DNA of 64,000 nucleotides from Nocardia farcinica (GCF_001182745.1 NZ_LN868939.1:2418001-2482000); one strand, 5' to 3'. Shown: positions 41,287 through 50,951, counted from the stretch's first letter. The notes: generated from the sequence alone by a model not told the origin. Program-made: numbers and translations.

Positions 41287-41332
41287 CAGGCCCCCCGCGT
41301 GACAACGGCGTCGTGCGGGGGGCCTGTTGCTT
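41287..41332 (+). terminator. Terminator after tsf
   Basis: Perfect 12-bp stem CAGGCCCCCCGC (41287-41298) / GCGGGGGGCCTG (41315-41326) with a 16-base loop, then TTGCTTTG. Classical Rho-independent shape. No gene lies between it and pyrH; 41333-41559 holds the pyrH promoter region, in which I see no clear operator. Confidence 0.85.
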
Positions 41333-41559
41333 TGTCCGGGTGCCGAATCACGCGATCGATATTCCGGGGCGCGGATCGGACATATCGCGCCGTACGGCGG
41401 AGAATTGCCGCCTTTTCCGGGGGTCTGACGCATCGCGGTCACTCGGGTAAGGCAGGATGAGGAGGCTTTGTTGGGCGGCTTGCGAGCCTGCCGGAAGGTC
41501 ACCGACCGATGGCTCACACCAGGTGGGCAGACCCCGATCACCGAAGGAGAAGAGCACCG

Positions 41560-42288
41560 ATGACGGACCCGGGTACCGACCGTCCAGGATATCGCCGGGT
41601 ACTTCTCAAACTGGGTGGTGAAATGTTCGGCGGCGGCAAGGTCGGACTCGATCCCGACGTCGTCGAAACGGTCGCCGAGCAGATCGCCGAGGTGGTCGCC
41701 GGCGGGGTGCAGGTGGCCGTGGTGATCGGCGGCGGCAACTTCTTCCGCGGCGCCGAACTCGAGGAACGCGGTATGGAGCGGGCCCGCTCGGACTACATGG
41801 GCATGCTCGGCACCGTCATGAACAGCCTTGCGCTGCAAGACTTCCTGCAGAAGCAAGGGGTGGACACCCGGGTGCAGACGGCCATCACGATGGGTCAGGT
41901 GGCCGAGCCGTATCTGCCGTTGCGCGCCAAGCGGCACCTGGAGAAGGGCCGCGTGGTGATCTTCGGCGCGGGCATGGGCATGCCGTACTTCTCCACCGAC
42001 ACCACCGCCGCGCAGCGCGCCCTCGAGATCGGGGCCGACGTGGTGCTGATGGCCAAGGCGGTGGACGGTGTGTTCGACGCCGATCCGCGCGTGGTGCAGA
42101 CCGCCACGATGTACACCGAGATCACCCACAAAGAGGTGATCGAGCGCGGCCTCAAGGTCGCCGATGCGACGGCCTTCAGTCTGTGTATGGACAACCAGAT
42201 GCCCATCCTGGTGTTCAATTTGTTGACGAAGGGCAATATCGCCCGAGCGGTCGCCGGTGAGAAGATCGGCACATTGGTTCGTTCCTGA
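41560..42288 (+). CDS. pyrH: UMP kinase
   Basis: Hexameric amino-acid-kinase-fold enzyme phosphorylating UMP to UDP; allosterically controlled by GTP and UTP. 242 residues. Motifs: [45 protein letters not shown] and [17 protein letters not shown] 41560 with GAAGGAGAAG upstream. Followed by frr in the usual pyrH-frr order. Confidence 0.96.
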
Positions 42289-42338
42289 GCCCGCGACTTG
42301 CGGATCATGACGATGACGACGCTGTGGAGGAAATGGTC

Positions 42339-42896
42339 GTGATTGAAGAAGCGCTCTTCGACGCCGAGGAGAAGATGGAGAAGGCCGTCTCGGTGGCGAA
42401 GGACGATCTCGGGACCATCCGGACCGGCCGCGCGAATCCGGGCATGTTCGCCCGGGTGGTCGTGGACTACTACGGATCGCCCACGCCGGTCACCCAGATG
42501 TCCAGCATCACCGTGCCCGAACCGCGGATGGTGGTGATCAAGCCGTACGAGGCGGGGCAGCTCGGCGCGATCGAGACCGCGATCCGCAACTCCGATCTCG
42601 GCGTGAATCCCACCAACAACGGTGACATCCTGCGCATCACCATCCCGCAGCTCACCGAGGAGCGTCGCCGCGAGCTGGTCAAGCAGGCCAAGGGCAAGGG
42701 CGAGGACGCGAAGGTCGCCATCCGCAATGTCCGTCGCAAGGCGATGGACGAGCTGGCCCGCATCCAGAAGGATGGCGAGGCGGGCGAGGACGAGGTCGGG
42801 CGCGCCGAGAAGGAACTCGACAAGACCACCGCCAAATACGTGAGCCAGATCGACGAACTGGTCAAGCACAAGGAAGCCGAACTCCTCGAGGTCTGA
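42339..42896 (+). CDS. frr: Ribosome recycling factor
   Basis: Splits post-termination ribosomes together with EF-G. 185 residues from GTG 42339, exactly the usual length. Motifs: [42 protein letters not shown] and [27 protein letters not shown] chose GTG 42339 because GGAGG is 8 bases upstream; ATG 42333 is too close to that site and GTG 42324 lies before it. Confidence 0.95.
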   Translation: MIEEALFDAEEKMEKAVSVAKDDLGTIRTGRANPGMFARVVVDYYGSPTPVTQMSSITVPEPRMVVIKPYEAGQLGAIETAIRNSDLGVNPTNNGDILRITIPQLTEERRRELVKQAKGKGEDAKVAIRNVRRKAMDELARIQKDGEAGEDEVGRAEKELDKTTAKYVSQIDELVKHKEAELLEV

Positions 42897-42943
42897 GGCC
42901 AGATCCGAGGGCCCGCCCGGGCGGGGGACGAACGGAACGACGA

Positions 42944-43888
42944 GTGAGCGACGGGACAATCGTGGCCGAGAAAGCCGCCGCCGAAGGTGCGGCCGACGAG
43001 CCGATGCCGGCGAACGGCACACCTGAAACGATCCACGCGCACCAGGGCGATCCCGCGCCCGCGGCCACCAAATCCCGGGCGGGCCGTGACCTGCCCGCCG
43101 CGCTCGCCGTCGGCTTCGGTCTCGGGCTCTCGCTCATCGCGATTCTGCTGTTCGCGCCGCTGGTCTTCATCCCGTTCGCGGCCACCGGGATCGGTGTCGC
43201 GACCTGGGAGGTGGCCAAGCGGCTGCGTGAGGCCGACGTCCTGGTGCCGCGCATTCCGCTGATCGTCGGCGGGCAGGCCGTGTTCTGGGCGGGCTGGCCC
43301 TTCGGCGCGGAGGGCGTGGTGGCCGCTTTCGCCGCGACCGCGCTGAGCTGCATGGTGTGGCGACTGTTCGACCACGGGCTGCGCACCGCGCCACGGAACT
43401 TCCTGCGCGACACCGCCATCACGGTCTTCACCCTCGCCTGGATCCCGCTGCTGGCCGCCTTCGCGACGCTGCTGCTGCTCGAGGAGGACGGCAACCTGCG
43501 GGTGCTGACCTTCATGATCCTGGTGGTCTGCTCCGACGTCGGTGGATACGTCGCCGGCGTGCTGTTCGGCAGGCATCCGATGGTGCCCTCGATCAGCCCG
43601 AAGAAGTCCTGGGAGGGCTTCTGTGGGTCGCTGGTGTTCAGCGTCATCGGCGGCCTGCTGACCGTCACCCTGCTGTTGCAGGCGAATTCGATGATCGGCG
43701 TGGTGCTGGGCGTCGGCCTGGTGCTGGTGGCCACCGTGGGCGACCTCATCGAATCCCAGATCAAGCGGGAACTCGGCATCAAGGACATGGGCACGCTGCT
43801 GCCCGGCCACGGCGGCATCATGGACCGGCTCGACTCGATGCTGCCCTCGGCGTTCGTCGCGTGGCTGGTGCTCAGCACCCTGATCTGA
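42944..43888 (+). CDS. cdsA: Phosphatidate cytidylyltransferase
   Basis: Makes CDP-diacylglycerol from phosphatidic acid and CTP in the inner membrane. 314 residues: a hydrophilic N-terminal tail (about 1-45), then about 7-8 membrane helices. The family signature is DLIESQIKRELGIKDMGTLL followed by PGHGGIMDRLDS near the C terminus; SPKKSWEGF is also present. GTG start without a clear ribosome binding site. Between frr and the LapA-like gene. Confidence 0.94.
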   Translation: MSDGTIVAEKAAAEGAADEPMPANGTPETIHAHQGDPAPAATKSRAGRDLPAALAVGFGLGLSLIAILLFAPLVFIPFAATGIGVATWEVAKRLREADVLVPRIPLIVGGQAVFWAGWPFGAEGVVAAFAATALSCMVWRLFDHGLRTAPRNFLRDTAITVFTLAWIPLLAAFATLLLLEEDGNLRVLTFMILVVCSDVGGYVAGVLFGRHPMVPSISPKKSWEGFCGSLVFSVIGGLLTVTLLLQANSMIGVVLGVGLVLVATVGDLIESQIKRELGIKDMGTLLPGHGGIMDRLDSMLPSAFVAWLVLSTLI

Positions 43889-43955
43889 GCGGCGCGGGGC
43901 CGCGACATCCGGGGAAATCCCGGCGGCCGGTGCGGCGATCGGCCATGATCGAGCC

Positions 43956-44273
43956 ATGGCCGCGAATCCCGAATACGATCCCGACGCGAGCGGGCGGGAT
44001 GTGCCGCCCGTCGTCGGGGAGACCACCACGCGCTCCATCTCCTCCAAGACCGGCTACACCTGGGTCGGGTTGGTGGCGGGCACGCTGATCCTGGTCGTGC
44101 TGTTGATCTTCATCCTGCAGAATCTCGACACCGTCGAGGTGCAGCTGTTCTTCTGGGAGTTCAACCTCCCGCTCGGGGTGGCGGTGCTGCTGTCGGTGAT
44201 CGGCGGCGCGCTGGTGATGGCGCTGGTCGGCGGCGTGCGGATTCTCCAGTTGCGGCGCGCCGCCAAGCACTGA
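43956..44273 (+). CDS. LapA/DUF1049-like membrane protein
   Basis: 105-residue protein with a hydrophilic N-terminal third and two membrane helices (about 34-54 and 70-92) joined by [19 protein letters not shown], the signature of LapA (DUF1049). In other bacteria LapA proteins help assemble envelope lipids or lipopolysaccharide; the role here is unknown. ATG 43956 lies 6 bases after CATGAT, so it may be leaderless. Between cdsA and rlmN. Confidence 0.82.
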
Positions 44274-44323
44274 TTCCGGGCGGCTGCACGGCACCCGGGC
44301 GGAGATGGGACACTGGAAGCACT

Positions 44324-45433
44324 ATGACGGTCTCCCTCCCCCTGGTTTTCGACGCTCCGCGCCGTGGCATGCCGCCCCGGCACCTCGCCGACCTCGATGC
44401 CGAGCAGCGGCGCGCGGCGGTCGCCGAGCTCGGGCTGCCGAAATTCCGGGCCGACCAGATCGCCCGCCAGTACTACGGGCGGCTGGAGGCCGATCCGGCG
44501 CGGATGACCGATCTGCCTGCCCCGGTCCGCGAGCAGATCGGCGCGGCGCTGTTCCCGCGCCTGCTGGACGTGGTCAAGCACGTGGCCTGCGACGACGGCC
44601 GCACCCGCAAGACGCTGTGGCGGGCCGGTGACGGCACGTTGCTGGAGAGCGTGCTCATGCGCTACGCCGACCGCAACACCCTGTGCATCTCCAGCCAGGC
44701 CGGCTGCGGCATGGCCTGCCCCTTCTGTGCCACCGGTCAGGGTGGGCTGAACCGCAACCTGTCCACCGCCGAGATCGTCGACCAGGTGCGCGCGGCCGCG
44801 GCCGCCCTGCGCGACGGTGCGGTCGCGGGCGGGCCGGGCCGGCTGTCCAACATCGTGTTCATGGGCATGGGCGAGCCGCTGGCGAACTACAAGCGCGTGG
44901 TCGCCGCGGTGCGCCGCATCACCGCACCCGCTCCCGACGGGCTCGGCATCTCCCAGCGCAACGTCGTCGTCTCCACCGTCGGCTTGGCCCCCGCCATCCG
45001 CAAGCTGGCCGACGAGGGGCTCTCGGTCACCCTCGCGGTCTCCCTGCACACCCCCGACGACGAGCTGCGCGACACCCTGGTGCCGGTGAACAACCGCTGG
45101 CCCGTCGCCGAGGTGCTCGACGCCGCCCGCTACTACGCCGACACGACCGGCCGCCGGGTGTCGGTCGAGTACGCGCTCATCCGCGACATCAACGATCAGC
45201 CCTGGCGCGCCGACATGCTCGGTGCGAAGCTGCACAAGGCGCTGGGCTCGCGGGTGCACGTCAACGTGATCCCGCTCAACCCGACTCCGGGCAGCAAGTG
45301 GGATGCCAGCCCGAAGCCGGTCGAGCGGGAATTCGTGCGCCGTGTCAACGAGCAGGGCGTGCCGTGCACGGTGCGCGACACGCGCGGCCAGGAGATCGCC
45401 GCGGCGTGCGGACAGCTCGCCGCCGAGAACTGA
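44324..45433 (+). CDS. rlmN: 23S rRNA / tRNA adenine-C2 methyltransferase RlmN
   Basis: Radical-SAM methyltransferase making m2A2503 in 23S rRNA and m2A37 in tRNAs. 369 residues. The [4Fe-4S] motif CGMACPFC has Cys128, Cys132 and Cys135; also [14 protein letters not shown] and [19 protein letters not shown]. The second methyl-carrying Cys is in [10 protein letters not shown] near the end. ATG 44324. Convergent with the oxidoreductase gene. Confidence 0.95.
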
Positions 45434-45476
45434 CCCGACGACGCGCCACCGCCGGGTCAGGGCAGCCGCCGCGGGG

Positions 45477-46472
45477 TCAGGGAATCAGCACGGTTCGACC
45501 CACCGCGGTCCTGGTCTCGATCGCGGCGTGCGCGCCGGCCGCCTGATCCAACGGAAAGGTCTGGCCGACAACGACTTCCAGGTGTCCTTCGGCGGCCATC
45601 CGGAGGGCCTCGGCGCCGAGCGCACGCCAGTCGGGTTTGCCAGCCTGCAGATCGAACAGGCCGACGACCTCGACACCGCGGGCGCGGGCGGCCGCGGCGT
45701 GCGCGCCGGCGAACTCGCCGGAGGCGGAGCCGTAGCCGAGGAACCGGCCGCCGTCGGCGGTGACGGCCAGGGCGCCATCGCCGAGCGCGCCGCCCACCCC
45801 GTCGAACACCACGTGGAAGCCGGAGCCACCGGTGGCGGCGCGGGCGTGCTCGGCCCAGTCGGGTTCGCTGTAGTCGATGCTCAGGTGGGCGCCGAGGCGG
45901 TGGGCGAGCTCGAGTTTGGCCGCGCCGCGCGCCGCCGCCACCACCTTCGCCCCCGCCCGATGTGCCAGCTGGGTCAGCAGGGTGCCGAGACCGCCCGCCG
46001 CCGCGGTGACGAGCACCAGGTCACCGGGCTGTACGGTGGCGCGATCGAACGCGGCCAGGGCGGTGCGGCCGTCGTGGACGAGCGCGACCGCCCGGTCGAT
46101 GTCCAGGCCCGCCGGCACCGCGAGCAGGGTCTGCTCCGTGACGAGCGCACGCTCGGCGTAGCCGCCGGTCGGCACCCCGCCACCGATACCGCTGGCCGCG
46201 GTCGGCCCGACCACCCGCGCGCCCAGCCACGCGGTGTCCACCCCGGGACCGACGGCCCGCACGGTGCCACCGACGCCGCCGCCGGGGACATAGGGCGGCC
46301 GTACCGGGAAGAAATCGGTGCCCCAGCCGGACCGCAACCGGGTGTCGAGGAACATCACGTCGGCCGCCGCGACCTCGATCAAAACCTCGCCGGTCGCGGG
46401 TACGGGATCGGGTAGCTCGCGGACGGCGAGCACCTCGGGTCCGCCGAATCGGGTTGCCTGCACGGCACGCAT
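45477..46472 (-). CDS. Zinc-type/quinone oxidoreductase (MDR family)
   Basis: 331-residue medium-chain dehydrogenase/reductase of the NADPH:quinone reductase group: MRAVQATRFGGPEVLAVREL start, GARVVGPTAASG, nucleotide-binding VLVTAAAGGLGTLLTQLAH and VFDGVGGALG. No zinc-binding Cys cluster is visible, as expected for quinone reductases. It probably reduces a quinone or enone. A MerR-type promoter lies upstream (46508-46538) and no MerR gene is adjacent. Convergent with rlmN. Confidence 0.85.
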   Translation of the reverse strand: MRAVQATRFGGPEVLAVRELPDPVPATGEVLIEVAAADVMFLDTRLRSGWGTDFFPVRPPYVPGGGVGGTVRAVGPGVDTAWLGARVVGPTAASGIGGGVPTGGYAERALVTEQTLLAVPAGLDIDRAVALVHDGRTALAAFDRATVQPGDLVLVTAAAGGLGTLLTQLAHRAGAKVVAAARGAAKLELAHRLGAHLSIDYSEPDWAEHARAATGGSGFHVVFDGVGGALGDGALAVTADGGRFLGYGSASGEFAGAHAAAARARGVEVVGLFDLQAGKPDWRALGAEALRMAAEGHLEVVVGQTFPLDQAAGAHAAIETRTAVGRTVLIP

Positions 46473-46507
46473 GGTGTCTTCTCGGGATCGGGGTCGGTGA
46501 CACCACC

Positions 46508-46538
46508 AGCCTGTAACCTCGAGCGAGGTTCAGGTCAA
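46508..46538 (-). promoter_or_regulatory. MerR-type promoter/operator of the oxidoreductase gene
   Basis: Reading the reverse strand: -35 TTGACC, then AACCTCG-CT-CGAGGTT (a perfect 7-bp inverted repeat), then CAGGCT as -10 with a 19-base spacer. A palindrome filling an over-long spacer is the hallmark of MerR-family activation. The regulator itself is not adjacent. Confidence 0.6.
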
Positions 46539-46972
46539 GATCGGCGTTCCGGCGCGGTGCCGAAGCGGTTCTTGGCCGGGCGGTTGGTGGCCGCGCGGTG
46601 CTCGGCCCGCTTGGCCTTGATGCGCTCGTTCTCGCGCTGCACCTGCGCGTAGTTCTCGCGCTCCCGGATCAGCCATTCCGGCGGATCGGCCAGCAGCGCG
46701 GCGATCTCGTCGGCGGTGAGGGCGTCGGAGACCTCGGCGCGGGCCAGGCCACTGTTGGAGACGCCGAGCTTGCGGGCGGTGACGTCGCGCGGGAACGGGC
46801 CGGTGCGGCGCAGTTCGGTGAGCCAGGCCGGGGGATCGGTGCGCAGCCGTTCCAGCTCGGCCCGCGAAATGGGGGAGTTGCGGAACTCCTCGGGCGCGGC
46901 CGGAAGGTAGATGCCGAGCTTGTTCGCCGCCGTCAGCGGCTTCATCATCTGCGATTTCTGCTCCGGACTCAC
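46535..46972 (-). CDS. DUF5997 family protein
   Basis: 145-residue basic cytosolic protein matching DUF5997: MMKPLTAANKLGIYLPAAPEEF, then LGVSNSGLARAEVSDALTADEI, then a Lys/Arg-rich C terminus (RIKAKRAEHRAATNRPAKNR). Function unknown. GTG 46972 lies 6 bases after TAGGCT on the reverse strand with no ribosome binding site: probably leaderless. Divergent from the LysR gene, 62 bases apart, an arrangement I recall as common in actinobacteria, so the LysR protein may control it. Confidence 0.8.
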   Translation of the reverse strand: MSPEQKSQMMKPLTAANKLGIYLPAAPEEFRNSPISRAELERLRTDPPAWLTELRRTGPFPRDVTARKLGVSNSGLARAEVSDALTADEIAALLADPPEWLIRERENYAQVQRENERIKAKRAEHRAATNRPAKNRFGTAPERRS

Positions 46973-46978
46973 CGCAAC

Positions 46979-47027
46979 AGCCTAGCGGGCGGCGGGGGCC
47001 GCTCCCGCGCCGCCCGTGCAATACGCT
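46979..47027. promoter_or_regulatory. Back-to-back leaderless promoters of DUF5997 and LysR
   Basis: Reverse-strand TAGGCT (46979-46984) is 6 bases before the DUF5997 GTG; forward-strand TACGCT (47022-47027) is 7 bases before the LysR ATG. The two -10 elements are 37 bases apart, so RNA polymerases starting there should compete and one bound LysR dimer could control both. Confidence 0.55.
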
Positions 47028-47034
47028 GGCTGGA

Positions 47035-48042
47035 ATGAGCCGGTACGCCTCGATCGATCCCACCCGCTTGCGCTGGTTCGCGGAGGTCGCCGAACAGCTG
47101 CACTTCACGCGCGCGGCCAAGACGCTCGGGATCGCGCGGCAACGGCTCAGCGCCACCGTCATCGAGCTGGAGAACGAACTCGGGGTGCGGCTGTTCGTGC
47201 CCGGGGCACAGCCCACGCAGTTGACCGAGGACGGCGCGGACCTGCTTCGGGCCGCCCGCGAAATCCTGTCCACGCCAGCGGAATCCGAGCCGGCGGCCCG
47301 CACGCCGGAACGGTTGCGGGTGGGCTTCGTGCCGGGTGTGACGGTGTCGAAGTGGGAGCGGATCTGGGGCGAGCGGTTCCCGGACACCCCGCTCGAGACC
47401 GTGCCGATCGCCGCCGCCGAACAGCGCGGGGCGCTCGACGACGGCCGGGTCGACATGTGCTTCGTGCGCCAGCCGATCGAGCGTGACGGGCTCGGCGTGA
47501 TCCCGCTCTATCGTGAGCTGCCGGTGGTGGTCGTGCCGAAGGAGCACGAGATCTCGCTGTTCGACGAGGTGAGCGTGGCGGATCTGGCGGGCGAGCGGCT
47601 CCAGGACGCCGCGGACATCGACCAGGCCGCGGTCGTGCTCGAGATGGTCGCCGCCGGTGTCGGGCCCGCCATCGTGCCGCATTCCATCGCCCGGCTGCAC
47701 GCGCGCCGTGACCTGGTGTATCGGACCGTGACCGATCATCCCGACACCGAGATCGCGCTGGCCTGGCCGAGCGAGCGGACCACCGTGCTGGTGGAGGAGT
47801 TCATCGGCGTGGTGCGCGGACGATCGGCCCGGAGTTCACGCGGACCCTCGGGACCGGCAGCGAACGCGAAATCCACGGGAAAACAGGCCGCGGGAAAACA
47901 GGCCACGGGCAAACAGGCCGCGGGAAAAAAGGCCACGGGGAAGAAGGGTGCGGGAAAGAAGAGTGCGGCGACGGGCGCCGAGAAGGCCGCGTCGCCGCGC
48001 GCGGGTGCCCGGCGCGGAAGCGCCGGGCGGCGGGGCCGCTGA
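47035..48042 (+). CDS. LysR family regulator with a histone-like tail
   Basis: 335 residues. N-terminal HTH (RLRWFAEVAEQLHFTRAAKT, then LGIARQRLSATVIELENELG) and effector domain up to about 265. The last 60 residues are a Lys/Ala/Gly repeat (TGKQAAGKQATGKQAAGKKATGK) ending Arg-rich, resembling histone H1 or the tail of actinobacterial HupB, and made of 15-bp DNA units. The tail should add non-specific DNA binding. ATG 47035 follows TACGCT by 7 bases, so it is likely leaderless. Divergent from DUF5997. Confidence 0.85.
   Translation: MSRYASIDPTRLRWFAEVAEQLHFTRAAKTLGIARQRLSATVIELENELGVRLFVPGAQPTQLTEDGADLLRAAREILSTPAESEPAARTPERLRVGFVPGVTVSKWERIWGERFPDTPLETVPIAAAEQRGALDDGRVDMCFVRQPIERDGLGVIPLYRELPVVVVPKEHEISLFDEVSVADLAGERLQDAADIDQAAVVLEMVAAGVGPAIVPHSIARLHARRDLVYRTVTDHPDTEIALAWPSERTTVLVEEFIGVVRGRSARSSRGPSGPAANAKSTGKQAAGKQATGKQAAGKKATGKKGAGKKSAATGAEKAASPRAGARRGSAGRRGR
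47875..47965 (+). repeat. 15-bp repeats encoding the LysR tail
   Basis: About six 15-bp units of the form RCGGGMAAAMAGGCC, encoding [TA]GK[QK]A. The first three copies are nearly identical and later ones diverge, which indicates expansion by slippage. Confidence 0.75.
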
Positions 48043-48049
48043 GCGGCGA

Positions 48050-48319
48050 CTAGCGCGGCTTGCGGCGGTAGATCCAGTCGTAACCGATGATCGCGAAGAT
48101 CGCCAGGGCGAAGCCGACCAGGAAGATGTTCTCGATGTTGCCGTGGTGGTTGCCGATGATCATCGCCAGCAGGATCAGCGCGACGATGATGCCCGCGGCC
48201 TTGAAGGTGCGGGGCGCCTCGCCGCTCCAGCCCCATTCGGCCGAGGGGACCTCGGCGGTGTCCACGTGAGTGACGACGGCGCGCTCGGTGTGGGCGGGTT
48301 CGATGTCCGTGGCGGCCAC
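48050..48319 (-). CDS. DUF2631 family membrane protein
   Basis: 89 residues: hydrophilic N-terminal half (EWGWSGEAPRTFKAAG) and two membrane helices (IIVALILLAMIIGN, FLVGFALAIFAIIGYDWIY) with a basic end RRKPR. DUF2631 proteins stand next to dxr in many actinobacteria; function unknown. GTG 48319 with AAAGGAG 6 bases upstream on the reverse strand. Divergent from dxr and convergent with the LysR gene. Confidence 0.85.
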   Translation of the reverse strand: MAATDIEPAHTERAVVTHVDTAEVPSAEWGWSGEAPRTFKAAGIIVALILLAMIIGNHHGNIENIFLVGFALAIFAIIGYDWIYRRKPR

Positions 48320-48451
48320 GATCGCTCCTTTGTCGGGTACCGAAGGGACGGTACGCAGTCGGCTTGCTGCCGCATATCGTGACATACGACGCCGCGTCGT
48401 TGGAAGTCGGCCCCGGCCGTGCGCCCGCCGTCGCGGTGTCCGGGCATGCGC

Positions 48452-48457
48452 CACAAT
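48452..48457 (+). promoter_or_regulatory. Leaderless -10 of dxr
   Basis: CACAAT, 6 bases before the dxr GTG at 48464. The same hexamer is the -10 of the rpsP and rplS promoters. The spacing fits a leaderless transcript that begins at the start codon. Confidence 0.5.
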
Positions 48458-48463
48458 GACGGG

Positions 48464-49603
48464 GTGTCCGACATCGTGAGAGTCCTGCTGCTGGGCAGCA
48501 CCGGATCCATTGGTACCCAGGCGCTGGAGGTCATCGCGGCCAACCCCGACAAGTTCGAGGTGGTCGGGTTGGCCGCGCGCGGCGGCAATCCGGCCCTGCT
48601 CGCCGAGCAGATGGCCGCCACCGGCACCCGCAATGTCGCGGTGGCCGATCCGGCGGCGGGCGCGGCGTTGGACATCGAGCTGGCCGGGCCGCACGCCGTG
48701 ACCGAACTGGTGCGCCGCACCGAGGCGGACGTGGTGCTCAACGCGCTGGTCGGTTCGCTCGGCCTGGAACCCACCCTCGCGACGCTGACAGCGGGCACCC
48801 GGCTCGCCCTGGCCAACAAGGAATCACTGGTCGCGGGCGGGTCGCTGGTGACCCGCGCGGCCGCCCCCGGCCAGATCGTGCCGGTCGACTCCGAGCACTC
48901 GGCGCTGGCGCAGTGCCTGCGCGGCGGCCGCGCCGACGAGGTGGACCGGCTGGTCCTCACCGCCTCCGGCGGCCCCTTCCGCGGCTGGACCGCCCAGATG
49001 CTGGAGTCGGTGAATCCCGAGGCGGCGAAGGCGCACCCGACCTGGTCGATGGGGCTGATGAACACGCTGAACTCGGCGTCGCTGGTGAACAAGGGGCTCG
49101 AACTCATCGAGACCCACCTGCTGTTCGGTATTCCGTACGACCGCATCGACGTCACGGTGCACCCGCAGTCGATCGTGCACTCGATGGTCACCTTCGTGGA
49201 CGGCTCGACGCTGGCCCAGGCCAGCCCGCCGGACATGAAGCTGCCCATCGCGCTCGCGCTCGGCTGGCCGGACCGGGTGCCCGGCGCGGCCGTGGCCTGC
49301 GATTTCAGCACCGCCTCGACCTGGACCTTCGAGCCGGTCGACACCGAGGTGTTCCCGGCCGTCGAGCTGGCCAGGCAGGCCGGGCAGGCGGGCGGCAGCG
49401 TCACCGCGGTGTACAACGCCGCCAACGAGGTCGCGGTGCAGGCGTTCCTGGACGGGCGGATCCGCTTTCCCGAGATCGTGCGCACGGTCGCCCGGGCGGT
49501 GGAGGCGGCCGACCGGTGGCGCGCCGAACCGGAGACGGTCGAGGACGTGCTGGCCGCCGACCGCTGGGCCCGGGGTCGGGCCGCCGAACTCGTCGGAGCG
49601 TGA
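48464..49603 (+). CDS. dxr: 1-deoxy-D-xylulose-5-phosphate reductoisomerase
   Basis: Second step of the MEP isoprenoid pathway: DXP plus NADPH to MEP; the target of fosmidomycin. 379 residues. NADPH site [17 protein letters not shown], catalytic [12 protein letters not shown], metal ligands in [12 protein letters not shown], and [15 protein letters not shown] 48464 fits a leaderless start; ATG 48446 lies in the -10 region. The site-2 protease and ispG follow. Confidence 0.95.
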   Translation: MSDIVRVLLLGSTGSIGTQALEVIAANPDKFEVVGLAARGGNPALLAEQMAATGTRNVAVADPAAGAALDIELAGPHAVTELVRRTEADVVLNALVGSLGLEPTLATLTAGTRLALANKESLVAGGSLVTRAAAPGQIVPVDSEHSALAQCLRGGRADEVDRLVLTASGGPFRGWTAQMLESVNPEAAKAHPTWSMGLMNTLNSASLVNKGLELIETHLLFGIPYDRIDVTVHPQSIVHSMVTFVDGSTLAQASPPDMKLPIALALGWPDRVPGAAVACDFSTASTWTFEPVDTEVFPAVELARQAGQAGGSVTAVYNAANEVAVQAFLDGRIRFPEIVRTVARAVEAADRWRAEPETVEDVLAADRWARGRAAELVGA

Positions 49604-49751
49604 GGGAATCGGCGCGCCGACCGGGCCCGCCCTGGCAGACTGGGTGAGGGCCGGGGGAGCGGACCGATAGTGTGGTCGGGTGCTCGCGGCCGTACGGCGC
49701 GCGTGCGCGGAATGTCGACGAGCTGCGCAACGCAGGAGGGCTGGAGAGCTA

Positions 49752-50951
49752 ATGGTGTTCGCCGTCGGGTTCGTGCTGTTCGCACTCGGCATCCTCATCT
49801 CGGTGGCATTGCACGAATGCGGGCACATGTGGGCGGCGCAGGCCACCGGCATGCGGGTTCGCCGCTACTTCATCGGTTTCGGGCCGACGCTGTGGTCGTT
49901 CCGCCGGGGTGAGACCGAGTACGGCCTCAAGGCGATTCCGCTCGGCGGCTTCTGCGACATCGCGGGCATGACGGCGCTGGACGAGGTGCGGCCCGAGGAA
50001 CTGGACCGGGCCATGTACCGCCAGGCCACCTGGAAGCGCCTGGTCGTGATGGTCGGCGGCATCGTGATGAACTTCCTGCTCGGCTTCCTGCTGATCGTGG
50101 TGCTCGCGATCGGCTGGGGCCTGCCCAACCTCGACGAACCCGCCCCTGTCGTCGGCCAGATGCAATGCGTCGCGGACCAGAATCCCGACCGCAGCCAGCA
50201 GCAGTGCACCGGCGCCGGACCCGCCGAGCAGGGCGGCCTTCGCCCGGGCGATCGGGTGACCGCGGTCAACGGCGTCGCGGTGAGCACCTGGGCGGAATTC
50301 ACCGAGCAGACCCGCAAGCAGCAGGGGCCGATCGCCTACACCGTGGACCGCGGCGGGCAGACGGTCCAGGTGACGGTCACCCCGCAGCGGGTGCTGCGCT
50401 ACGCGACCGACGGCTCCTCCGCGCAGGTCAGCGCGATCGGCATCACGCTGGACGCACCGCCCGCGGTCATCGAGTACAGCCCGGTCTCGGCGATCCCGGC
50501 GTCCGTCGCGTTCACCGGCGACTTGTTCGTGCGCACCTTCGAGGCGCTGGCCCAGATGCCCGCCAAGGTGGCCGCGCTGTGGGAGGCCGTGACCGGCGGC
50601 GAGCGCGACCCGGAGACCCCGGTCAGCATCTACGGCGCCAGCCGCATCGGCGGCGAGAGCGTGGAGGCCGGCCTGTGGGAGGTGTTCGTGCTCCTGCTGG
50701 CCAGCCTGAACTTCTTCCTCGGCGCCTTCAACATCCTGCCGTTGCTGCCGCTGGACGGCGGGCACATCGCCGTCGTGCTCTACGAGAAGGTGCGCAACAC
50801 CGTGCGCGGCTGGCGCGGGCTCGCCCCGGGCGGCCCGGTCGACTACCTCAAGCTGCTCCCGCTCACCTACGCGATGGTCGCGATCGGCGGCGCGTACATG
50901 GTGCTCACCCTGGCCGCCGACATCGTCAACCCGATTCGCCTGGCGCCCTGA
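49752..50951 (+). CDS. rip1: Site-2 zinc metalloprotease Rip1/RseP
   Basis: Intramembrane protease that cuts anti-sigma factors and cell-division proteins in the membrane. 399 residues. HECGH at residues 21-25 in the first helix binds zinc; a PDZ-like domain spans about 125-215 (GLRPGDRVTAVNGVAVSTWAEF), and LPLLPLDGGH near 335-345 supplies the third ligand Asp. ATG 49752 matches the start of the mycobacterial protein; an upstream TAGTGT (49668) with GTG 49680 6 bases later could give a leaderless form with 24 extra residues. Confidence 0.94.
   Translation: MVFAVGFVLFALGILISVALHECGHMWAAQATGMRVRRYFIGFGPTLWSFRRGETEYGLKAIPLGGFCDIAGMTALDEVRPEELDRAMYRQATWKRLVVMVGGIVMNFLLGFLLIVVLAIGWGLPNLDEPAPVVGQMQCVADQNPDRSQQQCTGAGPAEQGGLRPGDRVTAVNGVAVSTWAEFTEQTRKQQGPIAYTVDRGGQTVQVTVTPQRVLRYATDGSSAQVSAIGITLDAPPAVIEYSPVSAIPASVAFTGDLFVRTFEALAQMPAKVAALWEAVTGGERDPETPVSIYGASRIGGESVEAGLWEVFVLLLASLNFFLGAFNILPLLPLDGGHIAVVLYEKVRNTVRGWRGLAPGGPVDYLKLLPLTYAMVAIGGAYMVLTLAADIVNPIRLAP

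Noticed and set aside
41333..41559. Possible small gene or riboswitch upstream of pyrH
   Set aside because: I found no start with ribosome binding site, no recognisable RNA motif and no stable pairing beyond the tsf terminator.
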